Shown in pieces: positions 43,669 through 52,821 of a stretch of 64,000 nucleotides of DNA. Positions within the stretch are counted from its first letter, which is position 1. The number at the start of each line of letters is the position of its first letter. The translations under genes were made by a program, and so were the position numbers. Source of the stretch: CAZYFH01 sp965197395 (GTDB lineage Bacteria; Acidobacteriota; Vicinamibacteria; Vicinamibacterales; UBA8438); NCBI GenBank assembly GCA_965197395.1, contig CBDANB010000006.1:682001-746000 (forward strand), read 5' to 3'. The notes under the pieces were generated by a model, which saw only the letters and a program-made list of their open reading frames with translations, was not told where the DNA came from and searched no databases.

Positions 43669-45546
43669 CTAGCGACTCGGAAGAGCGAGGTCGACCCGGA
43701 CGGCGCCCGCCAGATGCTCGAGCGTATGCACGTCGAGATAGAGTCGGCCCTCGCGGAGGCTCCGCCACTCCCGGCCAGTCAGCCGAAGCTGCCCTGACGT
43801 CCGGGTAGAACCGCGCCCGGCAAGCGACCTGACCATCGGACCGCGTTCGGCGTCGTCGCCGCGGCGGTGGAAATCGATCGACAGGACGTCGTCGTCCAGC
43901 AGACCGAAAACCGAAACGGCATAGCGCAACGTCCGCGTGCTCGGATCGACGGTGAGGCTGGCCAAGGCCGATAGTCCCGTCTCGGCCGTCAGCACGGTGT
44001 CGACCTCGAGTGGCACCGGCCGTGACGCGAGGCGCGGCGTGAAGTCGGGCGGGCGCCGGTGGTGGGTCGCCTGCTCGAAGGCATACGCGAGCTCCAGGAG
44101 CCGCGGCTCGGCCCACGGGCGCCCGAGCATCTCGACGCCGACCGGCATGTCGTCCTCGGCAAAGCCACCGGGCACCGTGATGGCCGGGAGTCCGGAGAGC
44201 GCGCTCAGGGCGCAGTTGCTCCCCGGCTGTGGCTCGCCGATCGGTCTGGCGGTCCGCCGAATGGTCGGATAGACCAGCGCATCGAGCTCGTGCGCGTCCA
44301 GAAGATCGACGGCCGCCGCGCGGATGTCGTCCCGCTTGGCGATGCGAGTCCGATAGTCGTCGGTCTCCAATGACTCGACGTCCTGCGACGTCTGCAGCCC
44401 GCGCTCGAGGCTGCCGTGATACAGACCCGTCCTGAGAAAGTCCTCGAGCGACCGGACATAGGCACTCGGCGTCTCCCTGAGGTAGGCATCGAGATCGAAC
44501 TTGAACTCCTGCCCGATGACCGACGTCTCCGCCAGCAAGGGCGTGACCTCCTGCTCTTCAATGTCAATCACCTCGGCGCCGATCTCGCGCATCCGTTCGA
44601 CCGCCGCCTCGATGACCTCACGGACCGGCCGATCGGCGTTGCCCTCCCCCACGAGCGCGGTCACGACCCCCAGCCGGGCGCCCGCCAGTCCGTCGCTCAC
44701 GAGCGCCGTCGTATAGGTGGCGGGGATGTGACCATCGCTCAGGCGCGTCGTCTCATCGGCGGGATCGAACCCGACGGTCGCATCGAGCACGAGGGCAAGA
44801 TCCTCGACCGACCGCGCGAGCGGCCCGCCGATGTCCTGGGTCGTCGACAGCGGGATGATGCCGTCGCCGCTGGCCAGACCACGCGTCCCGCGGAGCCCGA
44901 CCAGGGCGTGATGTGCCGACGGGATACGGATCGAACCGCACGTGTCGCTGCCCATGCCGACGGTCGCGAAGCTCGCCGCCACCGCGGCGCCGGTGCCGCC
45001 ACTGGAGCCTCCGGGGTTTCGCGTCGGATCGTAGGGGTTGCGGGTCTGGCCGCCGAGCGACGCGACCGTGGTGATCCCCCGGGCCAGCTCGTGCATGTTG
45101 GTCTTCGCCAGCACGATGGCACCCGCCTCGCGCAGACGGCGCACCTGGAACGCATCGTCCGGTGGCATCGAGGTCGCGAGCCCGAGCGTGCCGGCCGTCG
45201 TCGGCATGTCCGCCGTGTCGTAGTTGTCCTTCACCACGACGGGGATACCGTGCAGCGGTCCGCGCACAGTCCCGGCGGCGCGCTCGGCGTCGAGTGCGGC
45301 CGCCCGATCTCTCGCGTTGGGATTGACGGTGATCACGGCGTTCAGCGCCGGCCCGCGCGCATCGTAGGCATCGATCCGGGCGAGATGGAAGTCCACGAGG
45401 TCGACGGACGTCACCGATCCGTCGTCGAGCGCGACCCCGAGCTCCCGGATCGACTTCTCCATGACGTCGAAGCCGCGCGGCGTGCTTTCAGCGCAGGCAG
45501 CCGCCGCGCACCCGACCACAACGATTGTGAGACGCGACGCTGTCAT
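43669..45546 (-). CDS. Amidase-signature family hydrolase, exported
   Basis: About 625 residues. The amidase triad is visible: Lys in GIPVVVKDNYDTADMPTTAG, cis-Ser in PGGSSGGTGAAVAASFATVG and nucleophile Ser in MGSDTCGSIRIPSAHHALVG. The N-terminus (LTIVVVGCAAAACAEST) looks like a lipoprotein signal. After the amidase fold (to about residue 490) there is a C-terminal extension of strands of unknown function. ATG 45546 with GGAGG is chosen; the upstream frame is unlikely. The M28 gene is divergent, 150 bases away. Substrate unknown. Confidence 0.85.
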   Translation of the reverse strand: MTASRLTIVVVGCAAAACAESTPRGFDVMEKSIRELGVALDDGSVTSVDLVDFHLARIDAYDARGPALNAVITVNPNARDRAAALDAERAAGTVRGPLHGIPVVVKDNYDTADMPTTAGTLGLATSMPPDDAFQVRRLREAGAIVLAKTNMHELARGITTVASLGGQTRNPYDPTRNPGGSSGGTGAAVAASFATVGMGSDTCGSIRIPSAHHALVGLRGTRGLASGDGIIPLSTTQDIGGPLARSVEDLALVLDATVGFDPADETTRLSDGHIPATYTTALVSDGLAGARLGVVTALVGEGNADRPVREVIEAAVERMREIGAEVIDIEEQEVTPLLAETSVIGQEFKFDLDAYLRETPSAYVRSLEDFLRTGLYHGSLERGLQTSQDVESLETDDYRTRIAKRDDIRAAAVDLLDAHELDALVYPTIRRTARPIGEPQPGSNCALSALSGLPAITVPGGFAEDDMPVGVEMLGRPWAEPRLLELAYAFEQATHHRRPPDFTPRLASRPVPLEVDTVLTAETGLSALASLTVDPSTRTLRYAVSVFGLLDDDVLSIDFHRRGDDAERGPMVRSLAGRGSTRTSGQLRLTGREWRSLREGRLYLDVHTLEHLAGAVRVDLALPSR

Positions 45547-45695
45547 AGAGCCTCCCTGTGCGCAGCCCGTGTGATCGTCGACCTGCGAGGGGAAATGATA
45601 GTGTTCCGGAACCCGATGCGTCAGATAATTCCTCGGCCCGCATTGCCGCCCGCGTGCCGTCGCTGGATGGTCGCCGCCATGCCCGCGCCCTGCCG

Positions 45696-47336
45696 ATGAA
45701 CCCACGAACCGCTGCGTCTGGCGTGCTGCTCGTCGTCACCCTGCTGCTGGGCACCACCGTTTCCTCGACCGCCCAGACAGGCTCGCCCGACCGCGAGTCG
45801 ATCCGCCCCAGCGACCTGCGAAGCGACGTCGCGTTCCTGGCGTCGGACGACATGCGCGGCCGTCTCGCGGGAAGTCGGGAGAATCGGCTGGCCGCGGCGT
45901 TCATTCGTGCGCGCTTCGAGCGGCTGGGCCTGTCTCCGGCCGCGGACGACGGCTACCTGATGCCGTTCGATCTCATCGTGCCCGCGATGGACGCGGACGA
46001 CGCGCACGCCCTCGATATACGCGTGCGGGGTGAGGCTCCGGCGGAGATGACGCTCGGACGCGATTTCTTCCCCGAACGAATCAGCGGGTCGACACGCGCG
46101 CGAGGCAGACTGGTGTACGTCGGCTTCGGCATCTCCGCGCCCGAGCTCGGCCACGACGACTACGCGGGTGTCGATGTGACCGGCCGCGTCGTCGTCTTGC
46201 TGAGCCATGAACCGGGCGAGTTCGACGCGAGCAGCCCGTTCGAGGGTCGTGTAGCGTCCGAGCACGGGCGTACGAGCCGGAAGGCGCTGGAGGCGCAGCG
46301 ACGCGGGGCTGTCGCGGTCCTCGTCGTCGCGGATGTCCACAACCACGAAAGCGGCACGCCACTCGGCACGCTGATGGACACCATCTGGCCCGCCCAGCCG
46401 CGACGTGTGCCGGCATACGAGCTCGGCGCGTGGGTCGACGCCATCCGGATTCCGGTGGTCCGGATCTCACCCGATGTCGCGGCGCGTGCGCTCACCGAGA
46501 CGCAAGCCGAGCTGGAATCGCTCGCGCGGCGCGCCGACACCGACGGATTCCGTGCAGTCGCCATCGAGACCCAGATCGAGGTCGCGGCGGAGATCACGCG
46601 ACGACGCGTCACACTGCACAACGTGGTCGGTCTGCTCGACGGTGGTGACCCCGAGCTGCGCGATGAATGGGTGATCGTGTGCGCCCATTTCGACCACGAG
46701 GGCGTGGACGGCGAGCGGGTGTTCAACGGTGCAGACGACGACGCGTCGGGTGTCGCCGGTCTGCTCGAGATCGCCGAGGCCTACGCCCGTGCGGCACGTG
46801 CCGGGATCCGGCCGCGCCGCTCGATTCTGTTCGCCGCGTGGAACGCCGAGGAGCGCGGTCTGCTGGGGGCGTGGGCGTACACCGAACGCCCGCTTGCACC
46901 GCTCTCCGACACGGTCGCGGTCCTCAACATGGACATGATTGGCCGCAACGAAGCGGTGCCGGCGCGCGGCGGACGGCGCTTTCGCGGCCTCCCGCCCCAG
47001 ACCGCGGCCTCGAACCGCAACGCGGTCAACGTCCTCGGCTACAGTTTTAGCGACGACCTCCGGCGCGCGGCGGCGGCGGCCGATGCCGGGGACGTGACCA
47101 TCCGTTTCCGCTACGACGACAGCGCCTCGAACCTGCTGCGCCGAAGCGACCACTGGCCGTTTCTGGCGTCCGGGGTGCCCGCGCTCTTCGTGCATACGGG
47201 GCTTCACCCGGACTACCACACGGAGCGCGATCGTCCCGAGACGCTGGACTACGAGAAAATGGCGCGCGTCGTGCAGTGGGTCCACGAGCTGGGCTGGAAC
47301 CTGGCGAACGCGGATGGCCGACCGGCGCTCGACTAG
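45696..47336 (+). CDS. M28-family aminopeptidase with PA domain, secreted
   Basis: About 546 residues with a signal peptide (GVLLVVTLLLGTTVSSTAQ). A protease-associated insertion spans about residues 120-260. Two-zinc site: VCAHFDHEG, NGADDDASGVAGLLEIAEAY, AAWNAEERGLLGAWAY (catalytic Glu in EE), MDMIGRN, and the final His in HTGLHPDYHTERDRPE. All ligands are in the expected order. ATG at 45696 is preferred, since the hydrophobic signal starts there. Confidence 0.9.
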   Translation: MNPRTAASGVLLVVTLLLGTTVSSTAQTGSPDRESIRPSDLRSDVAFLASDDMRGRLAGSRENRLAAAFIRARFERLGLSPAADDGYLMPFDLIVPAMDADDAHALDIRVRGEAPAEMTLGRDFFPERISGSTRARGRLVYVGFGISAPELGHDDYAGVDVTGRVVVLLSHEPGEFDASSPFEGRVASEHGRTSRKALEAQRRGAVAVLVVADVHNHESGTPLGTLMDTIWPAQPRRVPAYELGAWVDAIRIPVVRISPDVAARALTETQAELESLARRADTDGFRAVAIETQIEVAAEITRRRVTLHNVVGLLDGGDPELRDEWVIVCAHFDHEGVDGERVFNGADDDASGVAGLLEIAEAYARAARAGIRPRRSILFAAWNAEERGLLGAWAYTERPLAPLSDTVAVLNMDMIGRNEAVPARGGRRFRGLPPQTAASNRNAVNVLGYSFSDDLRRAAAAADAGDVTIRFRYDDSASNLLRRSDHWPFLASGVPALFVHTGLHPDYHTERDRPETLDYEKMARVVQWVHELGWNLANADGRPALD

Positions 47337-47437
47337 GCGTTCCCATTGGATCCAGCAGATCCAGCCCATCTCGATCTGACGTACGTCAAGGAAGCTTGTA
47401 CGGTCGGACACATCGTCGGTCGTCCATCCAACCCCGC

Positions 47438-48013
47438 TTACCCGAACCGGCAATCCACCTGCATGGCCTGGGCGAGCCGCTCGAGGTATCTGCGCTTCGG
47501 CACCTCGATCGCGCCCATCCGTTCGAGGTGCGGGGTCAGCCACTGAATATCCAGTAGGACGTATCCACGCGCGCGCAGCCGTTCGACGAGCGCGCAGAGG
47601 GCGACCTTGGAGGCGTCGGTGACGCGGTGGAACATCGATTCGCCGAAGAACGCTCCGCGAAGGCTCACGCCATACAGACCACCGACGAGCGACCCGTCAC
47701 ACCAGGTCTCGATCGAGTGGGCAGAGCCCGCCGCGTGAAGCGCGGTATAGCTTTCCAGGATCTCGTCGTCGATCCAGTTGCCGGCCGGATCGGTGCGCGA
47801 CCCGCAGGCGACGACGACCTCTCGAAACGCGTGGTCTGCGCTCACCTCGAAGCGGCCCTGACGCACGATTCGCCGCAGACGGCGCGGTACGTGGAACTGG
47901 TCGAGCGGCACGATGCCCCGGCGGTCGGGCGAAAACCACCGGATGCGACCACCAACCGCCATTGGGAAGAAGCCGGTCCGGTAGGCACCGAGGAGCGTGC
48001 TGGTGGGGATCAT
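47438..48013 (-). CDS. aat: Leucyl/phenylalanyl-tRNA-protein transferase
   Basis: Transfers Leu or Phe from tRNA to proteins with N-terminal Lys or Arg, marking them for ClpAP (N-degron pathway). The family start YRTGFFPMAVGGRIRWFSPD is present, as are ETWCDGSLVGGLYGVSLRG, FFGESMFHRVTDASKVAL and LLDIQWLTPHLERMGAIEVP. About 191 residues, slightly shorter than the E. coli enzyme. Divergent from apaG with 23 bases between start codons. Confidence 0.93.
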   Translation of the reverse strand: MIPTSTLLGAYRTGFFPMAVGGRIRWFSPDRRGIVPLDQFHVPRRLRRIVRQGRFEVSADHAFREVVVACGSRTDPAGNWIDDEILESYTALHAAGSAHSIETWCDGSLVGGLYGVSLRGAFFGESMFHRVTDASKVALCALVERLRARGYVLLDIQWLTPHLERMGAIEVPKRRYLERLAQAMQVDCRFG

Positions 48014-48036
48014 TCGAAATGGGGTATATGTGAAGC

Positions 48037-48453
48037 GTGCCGGACCACCAGACCACGCCCCCGAACTTCACGTCCCAAGCCGTCACCAGGGGCGTCCGCG
48101 TGCAGGTGACGGCGCGATACTCGGCCGATGGCTCCGAGCCGGTGCGCGACCGGTGGGAGTTTCCCTACACGGTCACCATCGAAAACGAGGGGACCGACAC
48201 CGTCCAGCTCATCAGCCGTCATTGGATCATCACCGATGCGTCGAACACGGTTGAAGAGGTCAAGGGCCTGGGCGTGGTCGGTCGCCAGCCGGTGCTGGAA
48301 CCGGGTGAGGCATACGAGTACACGTCACTGTGCCGGCTGAGAACCCCGTTTGGCTCGATGCACGGCAGCTACCAGATGGTGACCGCCGGCGGGGAGCGGT
48401 TCGACGCCGCGATCGCCCCGTTCGGGCTGTCGGCACCCTACACGGTCCACTAA
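48037..48453 (+). CDS. apaG: ApaG-domain protein
   Basis: About 138 residues forming a fibronectin-like beta sandwich. VRVQVTARYSADGSEP begins the domain, with YTVTIENEGTDTVQLISRHW, VKGLGVVGRQPVLEPGEAYE and GSMHGSYQMV as conserved regions. GTG start at 48037. In Salmonella and E. coli ApaG has been linked to Co2+/Mg2+ handling; the biochemical role is unclear. Confidence 0.92.
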   Translation: MPDHQTTPPNFTSQAVTRGVRVQVTARYSADGSEPVRDRWEFPYTVTIENEGTDTVQLISRHWIITDASNTVEEVKGLGVVGRQPVLEPGEAYEYTSLCRLRTPFGSMHGSYQMVTAGGERFDAAIAPFGLSAPYTVH

Positions 48454-48463
48454 AAGTAAGTAT

Positions 48464-49105
48464 CCCCCGGCAAAGCCGGGGGCTTTAGTTGTGAGCCGCT
48501 CAAAGCGGCTGACGTGACCGCTGCGCGGTCACTTGAGCCACCTGACGGTGGCGGCTCTAGTCCAACGGCAACTGATCCAGCCGCCGATCCTCTCGCTCCT
48601 GCTGCTGGATATAGTCCCGGATGATCCGTTCATCACGGCCCACCGTCGAGACAAAATACCCGCGCGCCCAGAAGTGCTGCCCCACGAAGTTCCGGGACCG
48701 CCCCGCAAACTCCCGAGCGATGTGGATCGCGCTCTTCCCCTTGAGATACCCGATCACCTGCGCCACCGAGTACTTCGGGGGGATCGACACCAACATGTGG
48801 ACGTGGTCGGGCAGCAGATGCCCCTCCTCCACCTGGCTCTCGCGGTGCCGCGCCAGCTGCCGCAGCACCTCGCCCAGCTGCTGCCGGACGCCTCCATACA
48901 TCGCTTTCTTCCGGTACTTCGGAATGAACACTACGTGATACTGGCAGTGCCATTTCGTATGATTGAGACTTCGGTACGTCGTCATGAGGACTCCTTCTCG
49001 TGATGCTTGTGCGGCTCACGGGAAGGAGTTTCCTCACGCGACTCCCGGATACGTCAAACGCTGCTGGCCGCCCCGGCAAAGCCGGGGGGTCTCCCACGGC
49101 AACTA
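48464..49105 (-). mobile_element. IS200/IS605-type element with palindromic ends
   Basis: CCCCGGCAAAGCCGGGG occurs at both ends (48464-48481 and 49071-49087), giving hairpins as used by HUH transposases. Two further stems lie near the apaG end: AGCCGCTCAAAGCGGCT at about 48496 and GTGACCGCTGCGCGGTCAC at about 48514. No terminal inverted repeat or target duplication is expected. Exact ends not fixed. The hairpin at 48464 lies 11 bases after the apaG stop and may also terminate it. Confidence 0.8.
48557..48985 (-). CDS. tnpA: IS200/IS605-family transposase TnpA (Y1 HUH)
   Basis: About 142 residues, single-strand transposase. HUH motif HVHML in LLPDHVHMLVSIPP, catalytic tyrosine in RDERIIRDYIQQQE. 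The start SLNHTKWHCQYHVVFIPKYR is typical of the family. No accessory TnpB gene is present. Appears intact. Confidence 0.95.
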   Translation of the reverse strand: MTTYRSLNHTKWHCQYHVVFIPKYRKKAMYGGVRQQLGEVLRQLARHRESQVEEGHLLPDHVHMLVSIPPKYSVAQVIGYLKGKSAIHIAREFAGRSRNFVGQHFWARGYFVSTVGRDERIIRDYIQQQEREDRRLDQLPLD

Positions 49106-49148
49106 GACGGGGCTTCGCCCCGAACCCCCGCGGGCGCATAACGGCCTA
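49104..49148 (+). repeat. Dispersed intergenic repeat, short copy
   Basis: Begins TAGACGGGGCTTCGCCCCGA and ends GCATAACGGCCTA, as at 9482-9634, but with the middle missing. The last bases overlap the stop of pxpA. Confidence 0.7.
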
Positions 49149-49901
49149 ACTGATCGGCGTCACGTCTATGCTGGCCTCCTCGAGCGCGGCACGGAGCCTG
49201 CCCGCCAGCTCGGCAGCTCCCAGCGTGTCGCCATGCACGCAGATTGTGTCGGCGGCCAGCGGGACGACCTCCCCGCCAAGAGCAGTCACCGCCCGGTCCC
49301 GCACCATAGCGACCGCGCGCTCGGCAACCCGCGCAGCGTCCTGGATCACGGAGCCCGGCTCGGTCCTCCGCACTAGTGCGCCGGAGGCATCGTAGGCACG
49401 ATCCGCAAACACTTCGGAGGCGACGCGCAGGCCGGCCGCACGCCCAGCCTCGAGCAGTGCGGACCCCGAGAGCCCGATGAGAATCAGCCCGGAGTCGGCG
49501 CTGGCCACCGCGCGGGCTATCGCGTCCGCCATCCCACGGTCGCGCGCGGCCATGTTGTACAGCGCGCCATGCGGCTTGACGTGGCGCAGCCGGGTCCCCT
49601 CGGCCCGCGCGATGGCCGCGAGCGCGCCGATCTGGACCAGCACGAGATCCTCTACATCGCGATGATCCATCCGGATCTCGCGACGTCCGAACCCCACGCG
49701 ATCGGCGAAGCCGGGGTGGGCGCCGATGGCGACCTTGGCCTTCCTCGCCAGGCGCACGGTCGCGCGCATGACTCCAGGATCGCCCGCGTGCGCTCCACAG
49801 GCGACGTTGGCCGAGGTGATATGCGCCATGACGTGGCGGTCGTCACCGATGGTGTAGGGACCGAACGACTCGCCCAGATCGCAATTCAGATCGACGCGCA
49901 C
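49146..49901 (-). CDS. pxpA: 5-oxoprolinase subunit A (LamB/YcsF family)
   Basis: About 251 residues. DLNCDLGESFGPYTIGDD is the family start, followed by SANVACGAHAGDP, GAHPGFADRVGFGRR, LRHVKPHGALYNMAA and ADTICVHGDTLGA. PxpA opens 5-oxoproline together with PxpB and PxpC, which are not in the window. Lone copies occur elsewhere. Start ATG 49901. Confidence 0.88.
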   Translation of the reverse strand: MRVDLNCDLGESFGPYTIGDDRHVMAHITSANVACGAHAGDPGVMRATVRLARKAKVAIGAHPGFADRVGFGRREIRMDHRDVEDLVLVQIGALAAIARAEGTRLRHVKPHGALYNMAARDRGMADAIARAVASADSGLILIGLSGSALLEAGRAAGLRVASEVFADRAYDASGALVRRTEPGSVIQDAARVAERAVAMVRDRAVTALGGEVVPLAADTICVHGDTLGAAELAGRLRAALEEASIDVTPIS

Positions 49902-49942
49902 GCCACTTCAGCGTACAGGGAAGGCGGGACAACGCGCCCTCA

Positions 49943-49980
49943 AAAAAGAAGAGGCGCCACCCTTTGTGGCGCCCCTTGAA
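49943..49980 (-). terminator. Intrinsic terminator, minus strand
   Basis: On the minus strand GGCGCCACAAAGGGTGGCGCC forms a strong stem, followed by TCTTCTTTTTTG. It lies about 200 bases after the DGQHR gene stop and before pxpA. It would separate the two genes; what fills the 200 bases between (49981-50180) is unknown. Confidence 0.75.
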
Positions 49981-50180
49981 ACCGTGGCCCGGCTCCCCAG
50001 CACTTTTCGGCTCCACGCCGTTTTTCAGGCCACCGTCCGCGAACGATCGAAGCAAGCGCTGTACCGGCGCGCGTCCGCGGCAAAAACGGAGCGCCCTTGC
50101 GGCCGGACCGTCGGTACGGCGACAGGACTGAAACACGACTTACGAATACGGTACTTGCGGATCACGCCCATGGGCAGCCG

Positions 50181-51317
50181 TCACAGCCCAACGCCCTCCG
50201 GATATTGCAACGCCAGTCGAAGCTCTTTGGCCAGCGAGTCCACGGTGGTCTCGCGCATCCCCCAGGCCCCCTCTGTTTCGAAGCGCAGGTCACCGATGCG
50301 ACGACCCCATGGGGAAATGACCCGGCCGATGGCCCGATAGTCCGCCCGATCCGCGTGCTCCTGGTCGAGGCGCCGCACGACGTCCGGCGCGACGCGGATG
50401 AACGAGCGGAGGGCCGAGGCCGTCTTGATCGAGTACTTGCGACCGTTCCACGCCGCGCCGAACACCTGGGCCGTCTGCTTGAAGTAGTTGACAAAGAAGC
50501 GCGCGGCGTCCTCGCGCATCGCGCGCACGCGCCGGTCGCTGCCGAACGCTCCGCTCGCGAACTGCCTCTTGAGCTCATGGGCCAGCGGGGCCTGCGCGAC
50601 TTTGCCGTGCCCCACGCCGAGCAGCTTGATCTGGTTGTGCAGCGGCGAGCCCTCCCGGTCGTTCAGCGCGCGGACCACATCGTGCGCCGCCGCCAGGTTG
50701 TCGTCGCGGTAGAGCTGCCGGCCGGAGAGCGACACCAAATGTGACGGGTTCAAACGGGTGTGCTTGGCGTTGATCGTGACGAACATCTGCACCAGGTGAT
50801 CGTCGGGCAGCCGATCGAAGACAACGGCCGGCACGGCGAACGACTGTCCGGCGAACCGCTCGATGTCCGCATGCAGCGCAAGCAGGCGATGCTGGCCGTC
50901 GATGGCACGCAGGATGCCCTCCCGCTCGGGGACCCGCAGATGACCCAGCTCGGAGCCGTCCTCGACCGCGTCAAAACGGAGCGGCTCGTCGCACGAGATG
51001 ATGACCGCGCCGGGAATCGACGGGAGGTCCTGTGCCTGACGGCACTGCTCGTAGTACTGCACCAGCTCGTCGATCTTGCGTCGGATGATGTGACGCTGAT
51101 AGGCGCGCTCACTCGACGCGATTCGGCGCTCGAGCAGATCCCAGTTGAGCTTGGCCGGTCTCGAGCGACGCTTGCCGCCACGGAGCGGCGGCTCGCGCTG
51201 CTCGCCGTAGCTGAGCACTTCGAAGCGCACCAGCTTGTCGATGTCGCTCGCGGTCAAAGACGCTTGGTAGAACCGGACCCCGAACTGCTGCATCCGAATG
51301 GCGGCAACGTTAATCAT
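50181..51317 (-). CDS. DGQHR-domain protein (DndB-like)
   Basis: About 378 residues. The signature IDGQHRLLAL lies at about residue 140, then VPAVVFDRLPDDHLVQMFVT and INAKHTRLNPSHLVSL, as in DGQHR/DndB-type proteins of the ParB superfamily. The C-terminal half has helical text FFVNYFKQTAQVFGAAWNGR. DndB regulates phosphorothioate modification genes, but no dndCDE are present. Solitary DGQHR genes are known from islands and phages. Start ATG 51317. Confidence 0.78.
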   Translation of the reverse strand: MINVAAIRMQQFGVRFYQASLTASDIDKLVRFEVLSYGEQREPPLRGGKRRSRPAKLNWDLLERRIASSERAYQRHIIRRKIDELVQYYEQCRQAQDLPSIPGAVIISCDEPLRFDAVEDGSELGHLRVPEREGILRAIDGQHRLLALHADIERFAGQSFAVPAVVFDRLPDDHLVQMFVTINAKHTRLNPSHLVSLSGRQLYRDDNLAAAHDVVRALNDREGSPLHNQIKLLGVGHGKVAQAPLAHELKRQFASGAFGSDRRVRAMREDAARFFVNYFKQTAQVFGAAWNGRKYSIKTASALRSFIRVAPDVVRRLDQEHADRADYRAIGRVISPWGRRIGDLRFETEGAWGMRETTVDSLAKELRLALQYPEGVGL

Positions 51318-51468
51318 GGCGTTGAAGGCCCTCGATTCCCCCTAAAGACGCGAATAATAACGGCTTATCGTGTAAGATCTCAATGGGTTTCTGGCGAAGA
51401 CGGTCGTCGTTTTCGCGTCTACTCAGCCTCGACCCTCGAATCTGCTTCATCGCCAAGGAGTTGGAAGG

Positions 51469-51753
51469 ATGAGGGATGCTCCCCGCCCGCGGGTGGTCGG
51501 GGTGGCGCTCGTGGGCGCCATCCTCCTCGGTGCAGGCCTCCGCGAGATCGGCCGCGCCGACACCGAGGTCGTGCTCGGTGGCGCGACCTACCCGACGGGG
51601 TCGTTCGTCATCAAGGGCGACCAGCCGTACTTCCGCCTCGCAAAGATCCTCCTCGGCACGCAGGCATTCCCCGGCGAGGAGCTGCGGACCTACGACGACA
51701 CCGGGTGGACGATGGGCCTGATGCACCGCGCCGAGGTCGTTGGGCCGCTCTAG
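51469..51753 (+). pseudogene. Fragment with signal peptide and M14-carboxypeptidase-like segment
   Basis: 94 codons: a signal-like segment (VVGVALVGAILLGAG) then VVLGGATYPTGSFVIKGDQP and YDDTGWTMGLMHRAEVVGPL. The latter resembles the segment just after the catalytic domain of large acidobacterial M14-type peptidases. The metal-binding part is absent. It ends with TAG at 51751-51753. Probably a deletion remnant. Confidence 0.45.
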
Positions 51754-51771
51754 CACGCCTTCTGGGCCGGC

Positions 51772-52821
51772 TCAGTCCGGGCCCTCTCTCGCCAGCTCGA
51801 TCTCTCGCTCGGCCTCGGCGATGGCGCCCTCGAGCCAGACGAGCCAGTCCGGGCCATGTTCCTCGACATATCCCGTCGCGACACGACCGGCCGCCATCAG
51901 GAAGCGTTTTTGCTCGGCACCGTTCAGCGAGAGGGCGGTTCCGCCAGCCGCCTCGAACGCGCGCACCGCCTCGGCCTCGCGCGCCGCGGGCACCCCGAGT
52001 CCCAAGCGCTCGAGCTCGTCGCACCCGGCCTGCACGACCAGGCGCAGGGCCTCCGGCAGCGCCTGATAGGCGGCGTCGTTGATCAGCCAGAACACCGACC
52101 CATAGCTGTGCCGGTCGAGCGTCACGTAGCGCACGCGATCGCGGAGACCGAGGGCCACGAGATCGGCGACGGAGGTCGTGATGCCATCGATCGCGCCGGC
52201 TGCGAGTGCGCTTGCCAGCTCCGCGCGCGGCCGCCGGTCGGCCGTGCCGCCCAGCGCCTCGACCAGGTTGGTCTCGACCAACGACCCCGCCGTCCACAGT
52301 CGCAGGCCGCGGAGGTCTTCCGGCGTCCGCACCTCCCGCCGTGCGTTGGCCAGGACACGCCACCCGCCGCCCGCGCCAACGGCCATCGGCCGCAGTCCCG
52401 TGCGGTGAACGAGCGCGTCCCGCAGCCGCGCATAGAACGGACCGTCGAACACCCGTTCGACCACGGCGGCGTTCTCGAAGAGATAGGGCAAATCGAGCAC
52501 CTGGAGCTGCGGGAACGTCTCGGCCAGCGCCATCGTCGTGACCGGCGCCAGCGTGACCTCCCCGGCCTGGAGCGCGGCCAGGCAAGCGGTTGCGTCGCCG
52601 CACGCCTCGCCAGGTGGAGCCACCTCCACGGCGAGTGCTCCGCCGGAGAGCACCTCGACGATCGACTCGAACGCCGCCGCGCTTCGACGGTCCTCCGCCG
52701 TCGCGGCGGCCGGCAGCGCGAGCGTCAGGGCGCGCACCTCGGGAACAGCTCCCCCGACACTGCGACAGCCCAACACCGTCAACACCACGATGGTCCCGAG
52801 AGCGAGCAACCGACGACTCAC
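51772..52821 (-). CDS. TRAP transporter substrate-binding protein (DctP family), lipoprotein
   Basis: About 349 residues. The GTG start at 52821 gives a lipobox signal (LLALGTIVVLTVLGCRSV). The DctP fold shows VLDLPYLFENAAVVERVFDG, REVRTPEDLRGLRLWTAGSL and the substrate Arg region. GSVFWLINDAAYQALPEALR is characteristic of the C-terminal domain. No DctQ or DctM membrane genes are adjacent. The frame upstream of 52821 is Arg-rich and not believed. Confidence 0.82.
   Translation of the reverse strand: MSRRLLALGTIVVLTVLGCRSVGGAVPEVRALTLALPAAATAEDRRSAAAFESIVEVLSGGALAVEVAPPGEACGDATACLAALQAGEVTLAPVTTMALAETFPQLQVLDLPYLFENAAVVERVFDGPFYARLRDALVHRTGLRPMAVGAGGGWRVLANARREVRTPEDLRGLRLWTAGSLVETNLVEALGGTADRRPRAELASALAAGAIDGITTSVADLVALGLRDRVRYVTLDRHSYGSVFWLINDAAYQALPEALRLVVQAGCDELERLGLGVPAAREAEAVRAFEAAGGTALSLNGAEQKRFLMAAGRVATGYVEEHGPDWLVWLEGAIAEAEREIELAREGPD

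Noticed and set aside
44416..45699. 427-codon open frame on plus
   Set aside because: Opposite the amidase gene with complete catalytic motifs; no recognisable domain.
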